Positions 31,260 through 42,310 of a stretch of DNA of 64,000 nt are shown in pieces. The position numbers and the translations under genes were made by a program. The first letter of the stretch is position 1; the number at the start of each line of letters is the position of its first letter. Where the stretch lies: assembly GCF_001540865.1 (NCBI RefSeq), contig NC_033631.1, forward strand, positions 2,892,222-2,956,221. The letters run 5' to 3'. Source of the DNA: Ananas comosus (taxonomy: Eukaryota > Streptophyta > Magnoliopsida > Poales > Bromeliaceae). The notes under the pieces are model-generated. The model searched no databases. It worked only from the letters and a program-made list of their open reading frames with translations, and was not told the DNA's origin.

Positions 31260-33856
31260 TGTAATACACTGAACTTTTGTCAAATGCGGAGGTTCAGTAT
31301 TCAAGTGCGGATCACATCTACATGTTATAAAGATAGAAAATTTTGAATAAAGTTGATGGATATGGAAGCTAAAAGTGATAAAATTGCATCAAAACAGGCG
31401 AAATCAGCCTCTTTTCTGCTTCGTAATCCGGTACACGCCATATCTGTACCGTACAGCAAGCAGCATATTGGAAAGGCATAGTTTTGTACCCACTTCACCG
31501 TTCTAATCCATCTAAAACCCCAGCACGAACTCCACGACACTGTGGAAGTCTGAGTGCCCAGAGATGTTCCAACCCCATCTTTCTCTTCTCCTCCTCTTAG
31601 GGTTTTCTCTTACTAGAGAAAGTCATCGTTTTCTCCAATTCCGCACCGACGCCATCGCTCTCTGATGGTGGACTAAGGGCCAGCTTAAACAGTAAATAGG
31701 AATGTGTTTGACTGTGTTTTCCATGTTTAATCCGTGATTGCTGAAAAGACTTAGAGAAATTTGTAGCCAACTTTTCTCCTAGTTTAATGGTTTATTGCAG
31801 TTTGATGCTTTTGTTCCGTTGATTCCAGCAGAGTTTGGAGGGTCTCCTGCAGCTATTCTTATTTAGAATACTAAGCTGTATTTACCCACTGTGAACCAGG
31901 GAAAATGACCTGAGCTGAGATGGTATCTAGTCCACAATGAACTATTCGGATCTATTTCGACGTAATCAGGTTAAAGTATTAGTTTTAGACTGTTCTCTTA
32001 CGGACAGGTTCCGAACCTCCTGGGGTTAAGTTGGGACTAGGAAGCTACTTGAAAGGTACTCAACTAAGGTAAGCTGAATTCAGTAGAAAACCTGTAATTC
32101 GCATTTCCGACTATAAGTTCAGAATTGACGAACTTGTGCGGTTGTGAAATAGTTCGGCAGCGGGCTGGCAACGACCTTCGGATTCCTTCCGCTGATACTA
32201 CGGGATTTGCAAGCTAAACTAGTATTATTGAGCCAAAACAGGGATTTCAGCTATAAACAATTACTAATGCAATCTGCGCCGAAATTTCGGACATTTCGAT
32301 CGTAATTTATACGATATTTACCTTCTCTGTTCAGCATGGAGAACCTGATGTGGAACGAACCTGGTACTCTTGACTGATTGGAGCATTAGTATCGTAGTTG
32401 GGTCGGACCTACGCTAAGCAAGTGAACTCCCTATGTTTCTATAATGTATTATATGAAAATGGTCTATTGTTGCTTAGTGATTGATAAGGGCTTGACATTC
32501 GTCATCTATAATGTTAACTATTCGAAATAATCTCTATAAAGTAAGAACAATATCCATTGAAATCCCTTACATTTATTATTACAATTCAATTAGAATGACT
32601 ATGAACAAGTTTAGATCACTTAAAGTAGAGAACACTCGACATTCTTCTTTGACTCTAACAGAGACAACTCCTACATATTCATGACTATGTTGATATGCCA
32701 ACTATGATAGACTATAATCCATGTTATTAGCATTACCACTTACATATTTACAACTAAAGGATAAGCTCTTGTTCATTTATATGTTGAAATTCCGATCTGG
32801 GATCGAGGTAAAAACTACATGCAAAAATGAATTGAGACATGGTTCAATGACCTTGCTGCTTGCATCTTTGTGCCCATTCTGCACACCGCTTGTAGGTCCT
32901 TCTCCTGCAAGCCGGCACTGCCGATTGGCCTAACCGAAGCAGTTCTGCCGTTGCGAGATTCTGGGTGCGAAGTGGATTGCCCGTGGGGATGATATACTAC
33001 CTACGGTGCCTATTAAGCGCGCGGCGCAAGCTACTATCCTTGGGTAGGTCCCTGGAATAAAGGATAGTAACTTAATGAAAAAAGAGCAGTAAGAATGCTC
33101 TATTAATACAGTGACATATCCTACATGTTGGTATATTATGTTATTTCATTATTACTACAGAAGATTGACATACTTCCTCCCTTAGATGCAAATGATCATT
33201 AGATCGAGAAGCATATACATTTATTAGCATGTGTTTGCAAGCATGATAATCTTTATGCTTAGCAATAAAAAGTTTATGCCACTATAAACCTGTTACATTG
33301 CTCATACTTACTATATCATGGCATACCTTTCTTTATTTCAGTACATCATGAGCCTAGTGGTGTAATTCGCTGAGGCTGGCGGCTTACCCACTGGGAACTA
33401 TTGTTAATAGTTCTCACGCCCTTTTTGGTGGTTGTTTTTACAGAGCCATCTACAGGAGAGGCTAGGGATCGTGGCAAGGGAGTCGCGTCTAGCTAGATTT
33501 TGCTAGGAGCATGCTAGTCGATCACCTTGCTACTCGGGCTACGACCGAGGGTGATGTCCATTGTATAGAGTGACTACCATTGTACAGATATTTTTGTATA
33601 CCCTGTGTTGTATATGGTTGTTGATCCGGATGTTATAGTTCATACTTCTTCTCCTTTTGCTGAGACTTTGGTTTATGTACTCTTTGTTCTTTTACTGATA
33701 GTATATCGACTTGTACATTGCTCTGATATCAGGATAGGACTCTCTTTGTTTTACTCCCTATCAACTTGCTTTCTTCGTAGACGCCTTATATACTACAGGT
33801 GTATGGCGGGTCTGTGCACGTGCCGGATATGCTTCCGCTGGTACCCGGGTGTGACA
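31260..33856 (+). mobile_element. Element A 3' LTR
   Basis: It begins TGTAATACACTGAACTTTTG and ends GGGTGTGACA, 2,597 bp. It carries the hairpin GAACTATT/AATAGTTC at 33395-33413 and the conserved block near 32880-33060. Alignment by eye to the 5' LTR shows frequent single-base insertions and deletions throughout. The reading frame at 33605-33937 crosses the LTR end and is not a gene. Confidence 0.85.
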
Positions 33857-33861
33857 GTGAT

Positions 33862-34179
33862 GCAACCGGTCTCTCCCAGAGGAACCGGTCTCTCCCCGCA
33901 GGGACCGGTTCCCGAGAGCTGGTTTTCTTGGACTTAGCCGATTTTCAGCTTTTCTCATTTCTCACGCGTTTGGGGACCGGTCTCTTCCACCAGGGACCGG
34001 TCCCCGAGAGCCCAAAAATTGCAGTTTGCAGATTTTTGATTCCTTAGCTCTCGAAAACCTCCCACAATGCACTTTTACTCATTTTAACATCTTCGGACTT
34101 TTCGAAGGATACCAACCTTGCACTTTGGTCAATTTGACTAAAGTTCGATATTTATTTTTCGAATTCTCGGTATATTACA
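33862..34179 (-). mobile_element. Remaining 318 bp of the element B 3' LTR
   Basis: It continues the LTR cut at 23276. The ACCGGT motifs (33865-34010) and the terminal CGGTATATTACA (complement of the LTR start TGTAATATACCG) match the forward LTR starting at 42311. Confidence 0.9.
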
Positions 34180-34200
34180 TTCTCCACCCCTTAAAATAAT
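34180..34200 (-). promoter_or_regulatory. Polypurine tract of element B
   Basis: Read on the minus strand, TTTTAAGGGGTGGAGAA directly precedes the 3' LTR start TGTAATATACC. This is the position and composition expected of the plus-strand primer. Confidence 0.75.
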
Positions 34201-34224
34201 TTCGTCCGCGAAATTACGCATACC

Positions 34225-36825
34225 TTAAATTGTCGACTCAAATAAATGCGGATACTCTCTCCGCATTGACTTTTCGAGCTCCCAAGTGGCTTCTCGCACA
34301 GCATGGTTGCTCCACTGAACCTTTACATAAGGAATTCTGCGACTCCGCAGCTTTCTTTCTTCTCTATCGAGGATGCACACCGGGTACTCCTCATAAGACA
34401 TATCTTCATGTAGCTCCACGGGCTCATACTCCAACACATGTGTCGAATTGCGAATATACTTTCGAAGATTTGACACATGAAATACGTTGTGAACTCCCAC
34501 GAGTCTCGGGGGTAGTGCGAGCTTGTACGCCGCCGCACCCACACGCTCTAGTATCTCAAATGGTCCGACATAACGGGGACTTAGCTTCCCACAGACCCCA
34601 AACCGCTTTACTCCACGCATTGGCGACACTTTCAAAAATACGCGGTCTCCAACCGCGAACTCTAAGTCCTTTCTTCGCTTGTCGGCATAACTCTTTTGCC
34701 TTGACTACACCGTTACTAACAGTTAACGGGCAAGGCAAACATTCTCCTCCGCCTCCCGCACTACATTCGGGCCAAGGGCCGTTCTATCGCCCACGTCGCT
34801 CCAATGGATAGGAGAATGACACTTCCGACCATATAGTGTCTCAAAGGGCGCCATCGCTATACTCTCTTGATAACTGTTATTATATGCGAACTGCGTCATC
34901 GGCAAGAAACCATGTCATCCTCCTTTGTAATCTAGTACACACACTCGAAGTAAGTCTTCGAGGGTCTGTATTGTCCGCTCCGACTGTCCATCACTCTGAG
35001 GATGAAATGCTATGCTAAAGTCGAGCCGTGTGCCTAGCGCGTCTTGCAAGCTCTTCCAAAAGTGGGATGTGAACCTGGGGTCTCGATCCGATACAATTGA
35101 TACCGGAACCCCATGAAATCTCACAACCTCGTCGAGATAAACTTGCGCTAGCTTGTCTCCCGACCACGTAGTGTGTGTCGGCAAGAAGTGTGCCGACTTT
35201 ATCAATCGATCCACTATCACCCATATTGCATCGTGTCCGTCTTGCGATCGAGGCAAACCGGTAATAAAGTCCATCGCTATATCTTCCCATTTCCAAATGG
35301 GTATTGATAGACTTTGCAGCTTTCTCGCCGGAAATCGGCACTCTGCTTTCACCTGTTGGCACGTTAGACATTGCGCCACGAACTCCCCAATATCTCTTTT
35401 CATATCCGGCCACCAATAATGCACTTTTAGATCTTAATACATTTTAGTGCCGCCGGGGTGTATACTATAGGGAGATTGGTGCGCTTCTTGCATAATCGCC
35501 CTTCGAATATCATCATCTTTGGGCACGCACCAACGATTTCGAAATCGGAGTGCGCCATCGGCTCCAATGCCAAAATCCTCGGCACTACCGTTCTCAACTT
35601 CACCTCGTACCTTTCGAAGATAAGGATCCGAAGCTTGTAGTTCCTTGATCCTTTCCAATAGGGTCGGTTGCACAACTAATGCGGCAAGTGTAGCCGGCAC
35701 TCCCGGCGCTACCACTTCCAACCCAAGCCTTTGCATCTCCTTTTGCAATAACGGTTGAGGCGTAATTGCCATCGCTAAGTTCTCCGCCGATTTTCTACTC
35801 AAGGCATCGACCACGACATTGGCTTTCCCGGGGTGGTATAGTATAGTGACATCGTAGTCCTTCAACAACTCCAACCACCGCCGCTGCCGCATGTTCAATT
35901 CCTTCTGGGTGAACAAGTATTTAAGACTCTTGTGATCTGTGTATACCTCACAATATTCACCATACAAGTAATGCCTCCAAAGCTTTAGCGCGAACATCAC
36001 CGCGGCTAACTCAAGGTCGTGAATCGGGTAGTTCTTTTTGTAGCTCTTCAATTGGCGCGATGCATATGCAATGACTCGCCCATTCTGTATTAGTACACAC
36101 CCGAGACCAACATATGAGGCATCACTATACACTACAAAGGTCTCCCCCGGGGTCGGCAAAGCAAGCACCGGGGTCAACGTCAACCTGTTCTGTAACTCTT
36201 CGAAGCTCTGATAGCAATAGTCGCTCCAGACATACTTTACTCCTTTATGTGTGAGGCGCGTTAGTGGAGTGGTTATTTTGGCGAACCCCTCCACGAACCG
36301 CCGGTAGTAGCCCGCAAGTCCAAGAAAACTGCGGACCTCCGCTACATTCGTCAGGCAAGGCCAATCCTTGATCGCCTACACCTTCTTCGGGTCTACCGAC
36401 ACTCCGTCGCCCGATATCACATGACCCAAGAATGTGACCTCCTTTAGCCAAAAGTCACACTTCTTCAACTTAGCATAAAGCTTCTCTTGTCGGAGTATTT
36501 GTAGCACAGCTCTCAAATGCTCCTCATGCTCTTCCTCACTCTTTGAGTAAACCAATACGTCGTCTATAAATACCACGACGCATCGATCCAACAACGGCCT
36601 GAAAACTCGATTCATCAGGTCCATAAATGCTGCCGGGGCGTTAGTAAGCCCAAACGGCATTACCGTAAACTGATAATGGCCATACCGCGTACGGTACGCC
36701 ATCTTGTGCATATCCTTCGGCCTAATCTTTAGTTGATGATACCCCGATTGGAGATCAATCTTTGAATACACCTTTGACCATTGCAACTGATCGAACAGAT
36801 CGTCAATCCTTGGCAACGGGTACTT
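34225..36825 (-). pseudogene. Element B pol: RT (C-terminal part), RNase H, integrase, chromodomain
   Basis: One minus-strand frame runs from about 36825 to 34225 with in-frame stops only (near 36376, 35432, 34912, 34723 and 34706). Order: RT palm with [40 protein letters not shown] and FIDDVLVYS (36816-36378); RNase H with [14 protein letters not shown] and the DHKSLKYLF region (36294-35800); integrase with HYWWPDMKRDIG...CLTCQQVKAE, VSDRDPRFTSHFW and FHPQSDGQSERTIQ (35424-34915); integrase C-terminus LSPRYVGPFEILERVGAAAY and HNVFHVSNLRKYI; and a final chromodomain-like segment (VQWSNHAVREATWELE). A chromodomain after integrase places it in the chromoviruses, Tekay/Del-like. The protein would copy and insert the element. 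It is inactive. Confidence 0.9.
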
Positions 36826-37740
36826 TTCTTAATCGTTACTTTGTTCAACTCGCGATAGTCTACGCAGAGTCGAAGTGTGCCATCCTTTTTCTTCACAAAT
36901 AGCACTGGAGCTCCCCACGGTGACACGCTTGGCCTCACGAAGCCTTTATCAAGCAAGTCTTGTAATTGTGCTTTCAACTCCTTTAGCTCCACCGGTGCCA
37001 TTCTATACGGAGCCTTCAAAACTGGTTCCGCCCTGGGAATCAAGTCAATGACGAACTCAACTTCCCGATTCGGTGGCAATCCCGGTAACTCCGCCGGAAA
37101 TACATCCGGATACTCGCACACTACTCGAATGTCCGCCAACTCTGGGTACTCCTTTCGAGCATCTACCATGGTTGCCAAATAGGCTTTACACCCTCCTTTG
37201 ATCATCTTCTTCGCCCTTACAGACGATATGGTCGCCGCAAAACGCCTACTTTTGCACGCTTAGTACACCAGTTCTTCTTGATTAGGCTCACGAAAAGTGA
37301 TCACCTTGCTTTCACAATCTATAACCGCATAGTACTTGGAGAGCCAGTTGGTCCCCAAGATAACATCGAATTTCCACATCTAATCTAGCACTAGCAGATC
37401 TATCGGCATAATCCAATCGCCTATTGGCACTGGACACGCCAAACACTTATTGTGGACACTGAATGAATGTTCTGGGGCGTTCACCCACCAGTAGTCCTTG
37501 TTGTATGCCATCTCTATGCCATGAGTTTGAGCAAATGATGCGCTAATGAATGAATGAGATGCGCTTGTATCAAATACTGCTCTAGCTCTAGTGCCTTTAA
37601 TCACAATTATACTTGCCACAACGTCGTCGGGTGCTGCAAGCTGCTCCTCCACCTGAGCGGCAAAGACTCGGCCACTAGGCGCTCTCGATCCCTCCGGCTG
37701 ACGCGGTGATGACGCGCGCCCAGCCGGCATCGCTGGTGGT
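36826..37740 (-). pseudogene. Element B protease and N-terminal reverse transcriptase
   Basis: The frame is in phase with gag. The aspartic protease region carries FDTSASHSFISASFAQ near 37550, where the usual catalytic D-T-G/S-A motif reads DTSA. RT begins [20 protein letters not shown], followed by [20 protein letters not shown] and [20 protein letters not shown] one-base loss near 36826 shifts the frame into that of the downstream pol. Stops at about 37380 and 37261 also interrupt it. In a working element this part would cleave the polyprotein and begin reverse transcription. Confidence 0.85.
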
Positions 37741-37751
37741 AACCCCGCAAG

Positions 37752-38873
37752 CTACCTCGGGGTAGTCGGTGCTGATGCCGCCGTCGGCGCAGACGGCGTC
37801 CAGCTCGGGCACTCCCGGATAAGATGTCCCGGTTGGCCACACTTAAAACATTTGCCATCTCGCTGCGGGCAAGACGACACTCGGTGCTCACCGCCGCAAA
37901 TAACACATCGAGGAGGTCTCCAGTTCCTCGACTGCTGTCGGGGATACCGAGGGGGTTTTTTAGCATTTGGCCGGCCCCCGGCACCACCCGCCGCTCGCTT
38001 CTTGCCCTTATCTTTGCTTTCGGCCATAGCCTCCCGTTCCTCTCGAACGTGGGCGCTACCGTGCTCCACCAATAAGGCTCTATCAAAGACCTCCGCAAAG
38101 GTCGTCAGCTTCAAGATCTGCACCTTCTCATATATCCTCGGCTGAAGTCCTCGCAATAACCAATCAGCCTGATCCCGATCATCTCTAACAACATCGGGAA
38201 CGCAGTCGATGATGTGGGAGAACTCCTGCTCGTACTCCCCTATCGATCGATCACCCTAGCGCAGCTTGCGAAACTTTTCTTGCAACCTCCGCTTCACCGT
38301 GTCAAGGAAGTAGTTCGCGAAGACTGCTCTCTTGAACTTCTCCCACAACATAAGCGGAAGATTGGTAGGTCGATCCCGCTTATGTCGCTTCCACTACACT
38401 ATCGCCGCCTTCTCAAGACAATGGGTGGCGAGGTACACTTTAGCCTTCTCCGAGGTATTTAGGTCCTCGAAGAGCGTCTCCATCGAGTCGATCCACCCCA
38501 ACGTGCGCTCCCGCTCGGCCTCTACTGCCGCACTATCGGGATTTGAGGTTCCCGATCTGGCCGGTACTACCGTAACTGGCACAGCCGCTGCTGCCGCCGC
38601 TCTCTCGTCTACGCTGGGCACTGCTACAGGGGGCGCGACATGCTCGACACACGCCTGGGCCGCCGCCGCTTGCTGACGCTCCAATGCCTCCTGGAGCCGC
38701 TGAATCTGCCCCCCTTGCGTTGAACAGACTCCGCTTGTTGCCGTACTACACCGATAAGCGCGACCATCTGCTCCCTAAGCTCTCCGTCGCCACTCGCTCC
38801 GGATCGCTCGGGTGCCGGATTCGACTCCTCAGGCATCGACCTTGTCTGCGGTCGACCACGAGGCGCCATTGCT
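37752..38873 (-). pseudogene. Element B gag with CCHC zinc knuckle
   Basis: Translation starts MAPRGRPQTRSMPEESNPAP (about 38873; an upstream in-frame start at 38896 is also possible). One frame change near 38700 joins it to the frame with PVAVPSVDERAAAAAAVPVT and LGWIDSMETLFEDLNTSEKA, the retrotransposon gag domain. Near 37860 is CFKCGQPGHLIREC, a CX2CX4HX4C zinc knuckle that binds the genomic RNA, preceded by a CX2C..HX4C-like CVICGGEHRVSSC. Stops lie near 38394, 38258 and 37752. The product would assemble the virus-like particle. It is inactive. Confidence 0.85.
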
Positions 38874-38896
38874 TGCTGAAAAAAAGAAACTCGCAT

Positions 38897-39195
38897 TAGC
38901 TACATGACCAACATTACTCATCAATACCCAATTCGGCGAAAGCAACTCATGCATTCGTTCTCGCCCCAAGCATTATGTTGTTGGCCGCCCGACACAAAAC
39001 AAGGAGTAGAGAACAAATGAAAATTAAACTTAGCCTCTAATCACATTAGAGATGTCCCAACATAACCCAATCATATGCTTTCGCTAACTTTGATTCCACG
39101 TCACTCACGTTTCCTAGATCCTTAAGGTCTGCCAATCCTACAGGTCTCTAGGTCCATTCCTATTCTTTCACTCTAGGTTCCGATACTACAATATC
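38897..39195 (-). other. Element B leader with degenerate primer-binding site
   Basis: Non-coding DNA between the 5' LTR and gag. The minus-strand sequence right after the LTR end reads GATATTGTAGTATCGGAACC, compatible with a decayed initiator-Met tRNA primer-binding site (compare GTATCAGAGCC in element A). Confidence 0.6.
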
Positions 39196-39236
39196 TGTCA
39201 CGCCCCGGGACCGATAGCAATTTGGGCCGGCCCGGG
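39196..39236 (-). mobile_element. Element B 5' LTR, terminal piece
   Basis: TGTCACGCCCCGGGACCGAT... to GGCCGGCCCGGG is the 3' end of the LTR on the minus strand. It is separated from the rest by the solo LTR at 39237-41744. The last five bases (CCGGG) are the target duplicated by that insertion. Confidence 0.88.
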
Positions 39237-41744
39237 TATAGCACACCGGACCTTTGCAAATTGTGAGGTTCGAGTGTTCGATTTGTATTCCAAACTTTTC
39301 CACACTTGGTGGAGGGCCGTCGATGGTATACCGGCCTAAAAGTTTGATCTCGAGAGTTTTGGGCAGAGTCCTGAGAGTTATACTCTCGGGGACCGGTCCC
39401 TGATAGGAGAGACCGGTCCCCCAGTAAACAGTGCTGCGCAGCCGGCGAGGCAACCGGTCCCTGGCAGTCGAGACCGGTCCCCGAGCGCGTTTGCGCGGGG
39501 AGAGACCGGTCCCGCGCAGGGAGAGACCGGTTCCCGAACGTTGGTTTTTCGGGGGCAGGCTGAGAGACCGGTCCCAGGTCGGGGAGACCGGTCCCTCTGG
39601 GCGAAAACTGCCCAGACCGGGCTGATGTGATTTTGGATTTTTGAGGGGCTTATCTGGATTTTGTTACTTTAGAGCCTATAGAGAGCCTTTCTTCTCTCTC
39701 TTTCCCTCATTTCTCTCAACCCTTTGCATTCTAGAGAGAAAAGAAGAGAGGGAGAAGAAGAAGAAGAAGAAGAAGAGGAGAAGGAGCTTGCTTAGAGGCC
39801 TTGGAGCATCATCTTCTTCCCCATTTCTCACTTTGGTGGCTTTGAACTTGCGGTTGGAGCTTTGTGGAGGATCAAACTTCAACCCTACTTGGTTTTGAGC
39901 TTGGATTGGAGCTTCTCTTGAGGTTGGTAGCTTGTAATCCCAATTTGATTACATGTTCCTAGCTTTTACTAGATGAAACCCTATAGATTTTAGGATTTAG
40001 GTTTATTTTCGGGGTTTTGGATTTGAGGGTTTTGAGACCTAATTGATGGGTTGGAACCTTTATTTAGGTGGATTTGAGGGACTCTAACTCCTATTTGGAC
40101 TAGAGAGAGAGTTTCTTCACCTAGGTGAGTTTTCTCCATCTAGCCTATATTGCCTATCGATTGAGTTTAGGGTTAATCGTTAAGGTTCATTTAACCCTTG
40201 TTCCTACATCTTTAGGGTGCTAGGAGGCTAGTGGGGCATCTTCGTCGGAGCTTGCGCAGAGTTGCAAGAGTTTTGGTGGCGTTTGACTTCATGAAAATGG
40301 GGCAAAATGGCCCCTATGGCCTTCTAAACTTTTTTGTAAACTATTTTGAATGCAATTTCATGCTAAACATGATTTATATGAATTTTAGAACACTTAACAT
40401 GCATGCCCCATACATCGTAAAATTTCTGTACGTCATATAGGTAAGCCTATATGTATAGATTGCATGCATGTGAGATAGGGCTTGGTTTGCAAGTGAAAAC
40501 ATGTCTCCATGCTAGAGTTCGTGAATTATGCATCATGAACATATTAATGCCATGCTCGGAACTCGTTGAACAAAAGTGTCATCAAGGGCACATTGAAACT
40601 AGTAAACTATAAACGCAACATAGAGACATGTTGATAGGCCACTACATATCTGCTACCTTCCATGTTAGAGACATGATGACATAGAGATAGGCCATTGAGA
40701 TACTTTGATTATTCCATGTTGTTAGACATGAGACATTGGTTCTTGAGACGGATCATTGCTTGCTTGCCATTGTGCTCATTCGCCACATGCTTGTGAGGGT
40801 CGCTCCTACAAGCCGGCGCTCCGGAGATAGCATCGCCCGAATATGCTCGCCCGTGCCGGATTGGGCGCCGAAGTGGATTGCCGTGGGGGAGCTCATCCCT
40901 AGAGTGCGGATGTTGACTACCACAGGGCCATTAGGGCACGGCGCAGGCCAGACAGCCTTCGGGTGGGTCTTATATGATTGAGACTTGGTGACAGAACATG
41001 CTATAGTGAACCTTATAACTGTTAAAGTGGACTTGGACTAGAGAATTAGTAAACAATGACATCTTTACTATTACATTGTGGACTTTGGATAGTGCATATC
41101 ATGCTTTATATGTTGGGTGTTCATGTGCATTATAGCTAGTAGTCTTCCTTACTTATGTAAATAATGCTAAGTAGAGGTATCATGTTTATTGGGTATCTGT
41201 TATTTATTTACGTACAGTTGCATTTATCGCTTTGTTATAATGTACACTGCCCCTTTTTCTATAGTTTCGGCCTAGTGGTGCATTTCACTGAAGTCAGTAA
41301 TTGCCACTAGGAACTATTTTTTAATAGATTCTCACGCCCCCTTTTATGGTTACTTTCAGAGGCCTTCGGCACCGGCGAAGGCACGGATCGCGGCATGGGT
41401 GCGCGTAGCTAGCTCGCGGAGAGTTTCCTTTACGGCTAGGTGGTTATCCTCCATTTTTATTTTGTGAGAGAGGGCAGAAGTTTGTACCATATATAGAGAG
41501 ACCACCTTTACTCTTTAGCACTTGATATGGGACCCTAGTACTTTTTATGTCTTTATTTAGTTGGACTTTCAGCTTTATGTCCTTTCCTTCTTATAGAACT
41601 AGTTATACAATGCTTCTGATATCACTAGATCTATTGTATTTTTGTTTATCTATCGAAATTTTTGTAGACGCCTTATATGTTTTAGACGTATGGCGGGTCT
41701 GGACACGCGCCGGGTAGGCTTCCGCTGAGCCTCGGGGCGTGACA
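39237..41744 (+). mobile_element. Forward solo LTR nested in the element B 5' LTR
   Basis: It begins TATAGCACACCGGACC (the usual TG changed to TA) and ends CTCGGGGCGTGACA, 2,508 bp, flanked by CCGGG (39232-39236 and 41745-41749). Eight ACCGGT motifs lie at about 39390-39600. A GA-rich tract follows (39735-39785), then the conserved CTTGTGAGGGTCGCTCC-type block (40790-40970) and the hairpin GAACTATTTTTTAATAG at 41311. It matches the LTR at 56391-58842 in layout. The open frames within it are not genes. Confidence 0.9.
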
Positions 41745-42310
41745 CCGGGCTCGTCAAACAAACGCCGAACGGACAGAGTTTTTCCTGTCCGCCCAAGGCT
41801 CATCACCTGTATATTTTCAAGTAGAGAAAAGCACTAGCGGAAACATATACAAACGGCTTACACGAGGGTAAACAATAGCCATGAGTGAAAGAAAGGAAAC
41901 TAAACAACTACACAAGTACTATGATTCAACTTTTGATCACATACATTGCATTTAACCTTCATATTCATGATTCTTTACATTGCTTGCATCATTTCTTTTA
42001 CATCACATTTGCCCAAAATAAACATTGCATTCTTTTTCTCATTTGCTTTATAAATAATCATCTTCAAATACAAAAGAAGACATATGGTGGCTACTAACAA
42101 AATGCAAAATCCGACTCGGTAGTCACTGTCTATGGCGCGATACCTTTACCGCGGTCACTCGCCGGCTCGCTCGGTCCCGGCTCTGTGGAAATAGTGGTGT
42201 GAGAACTACAACGAAGTTCCCAGTGGGTTCGGTCTCAATCTCACCGACTTTCCCACTAGGTCTAACTCAGGCATAAGAGAAGAAATAAGCAGATAAGTAG
42301 CCAGCTATAC
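41745..42310 (-). mobile_element. Element B 5' LTR, second piece
   Basis: It closely matches 20888-21460 of the 3' LTR, including the whole segment encoding the chance frame MKERKLNNYTSTMIQLL. It runs up to CCAGCTATAC, where the next solo LTR was inserted. The first 5 bases are the right-hand CCGGG duplication. Confidence 0.88.

Larger units (their letters stand above)
23277..33856 (+). mobile_element. Element A: complete plus-strand Tekay/Del-type chromovirus, heavily degraded
   Basis: The element has two LTRs (about 23277-25965 and 31260-33856), a primer-binding site (25996-26009), recognisable pol remnants in the order RT then integrase, a polypurine tract before 31260 and a perfect 5-bp duplication GTGAT. 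Total length is 10,580 bp. It sits inside the LTR of element B, so it inserted after B. Despite that, no domain keeps an open frame and the two LTRs differ by many one-base indels. Confidence 0.88.

Noticed and set aside
34230..34811. 193-codon plus-strand frame opposite the integrase and chromodomain
   Set aside because: It is the antisense of a well-supported minus-strand pol region and has no domain of its own.
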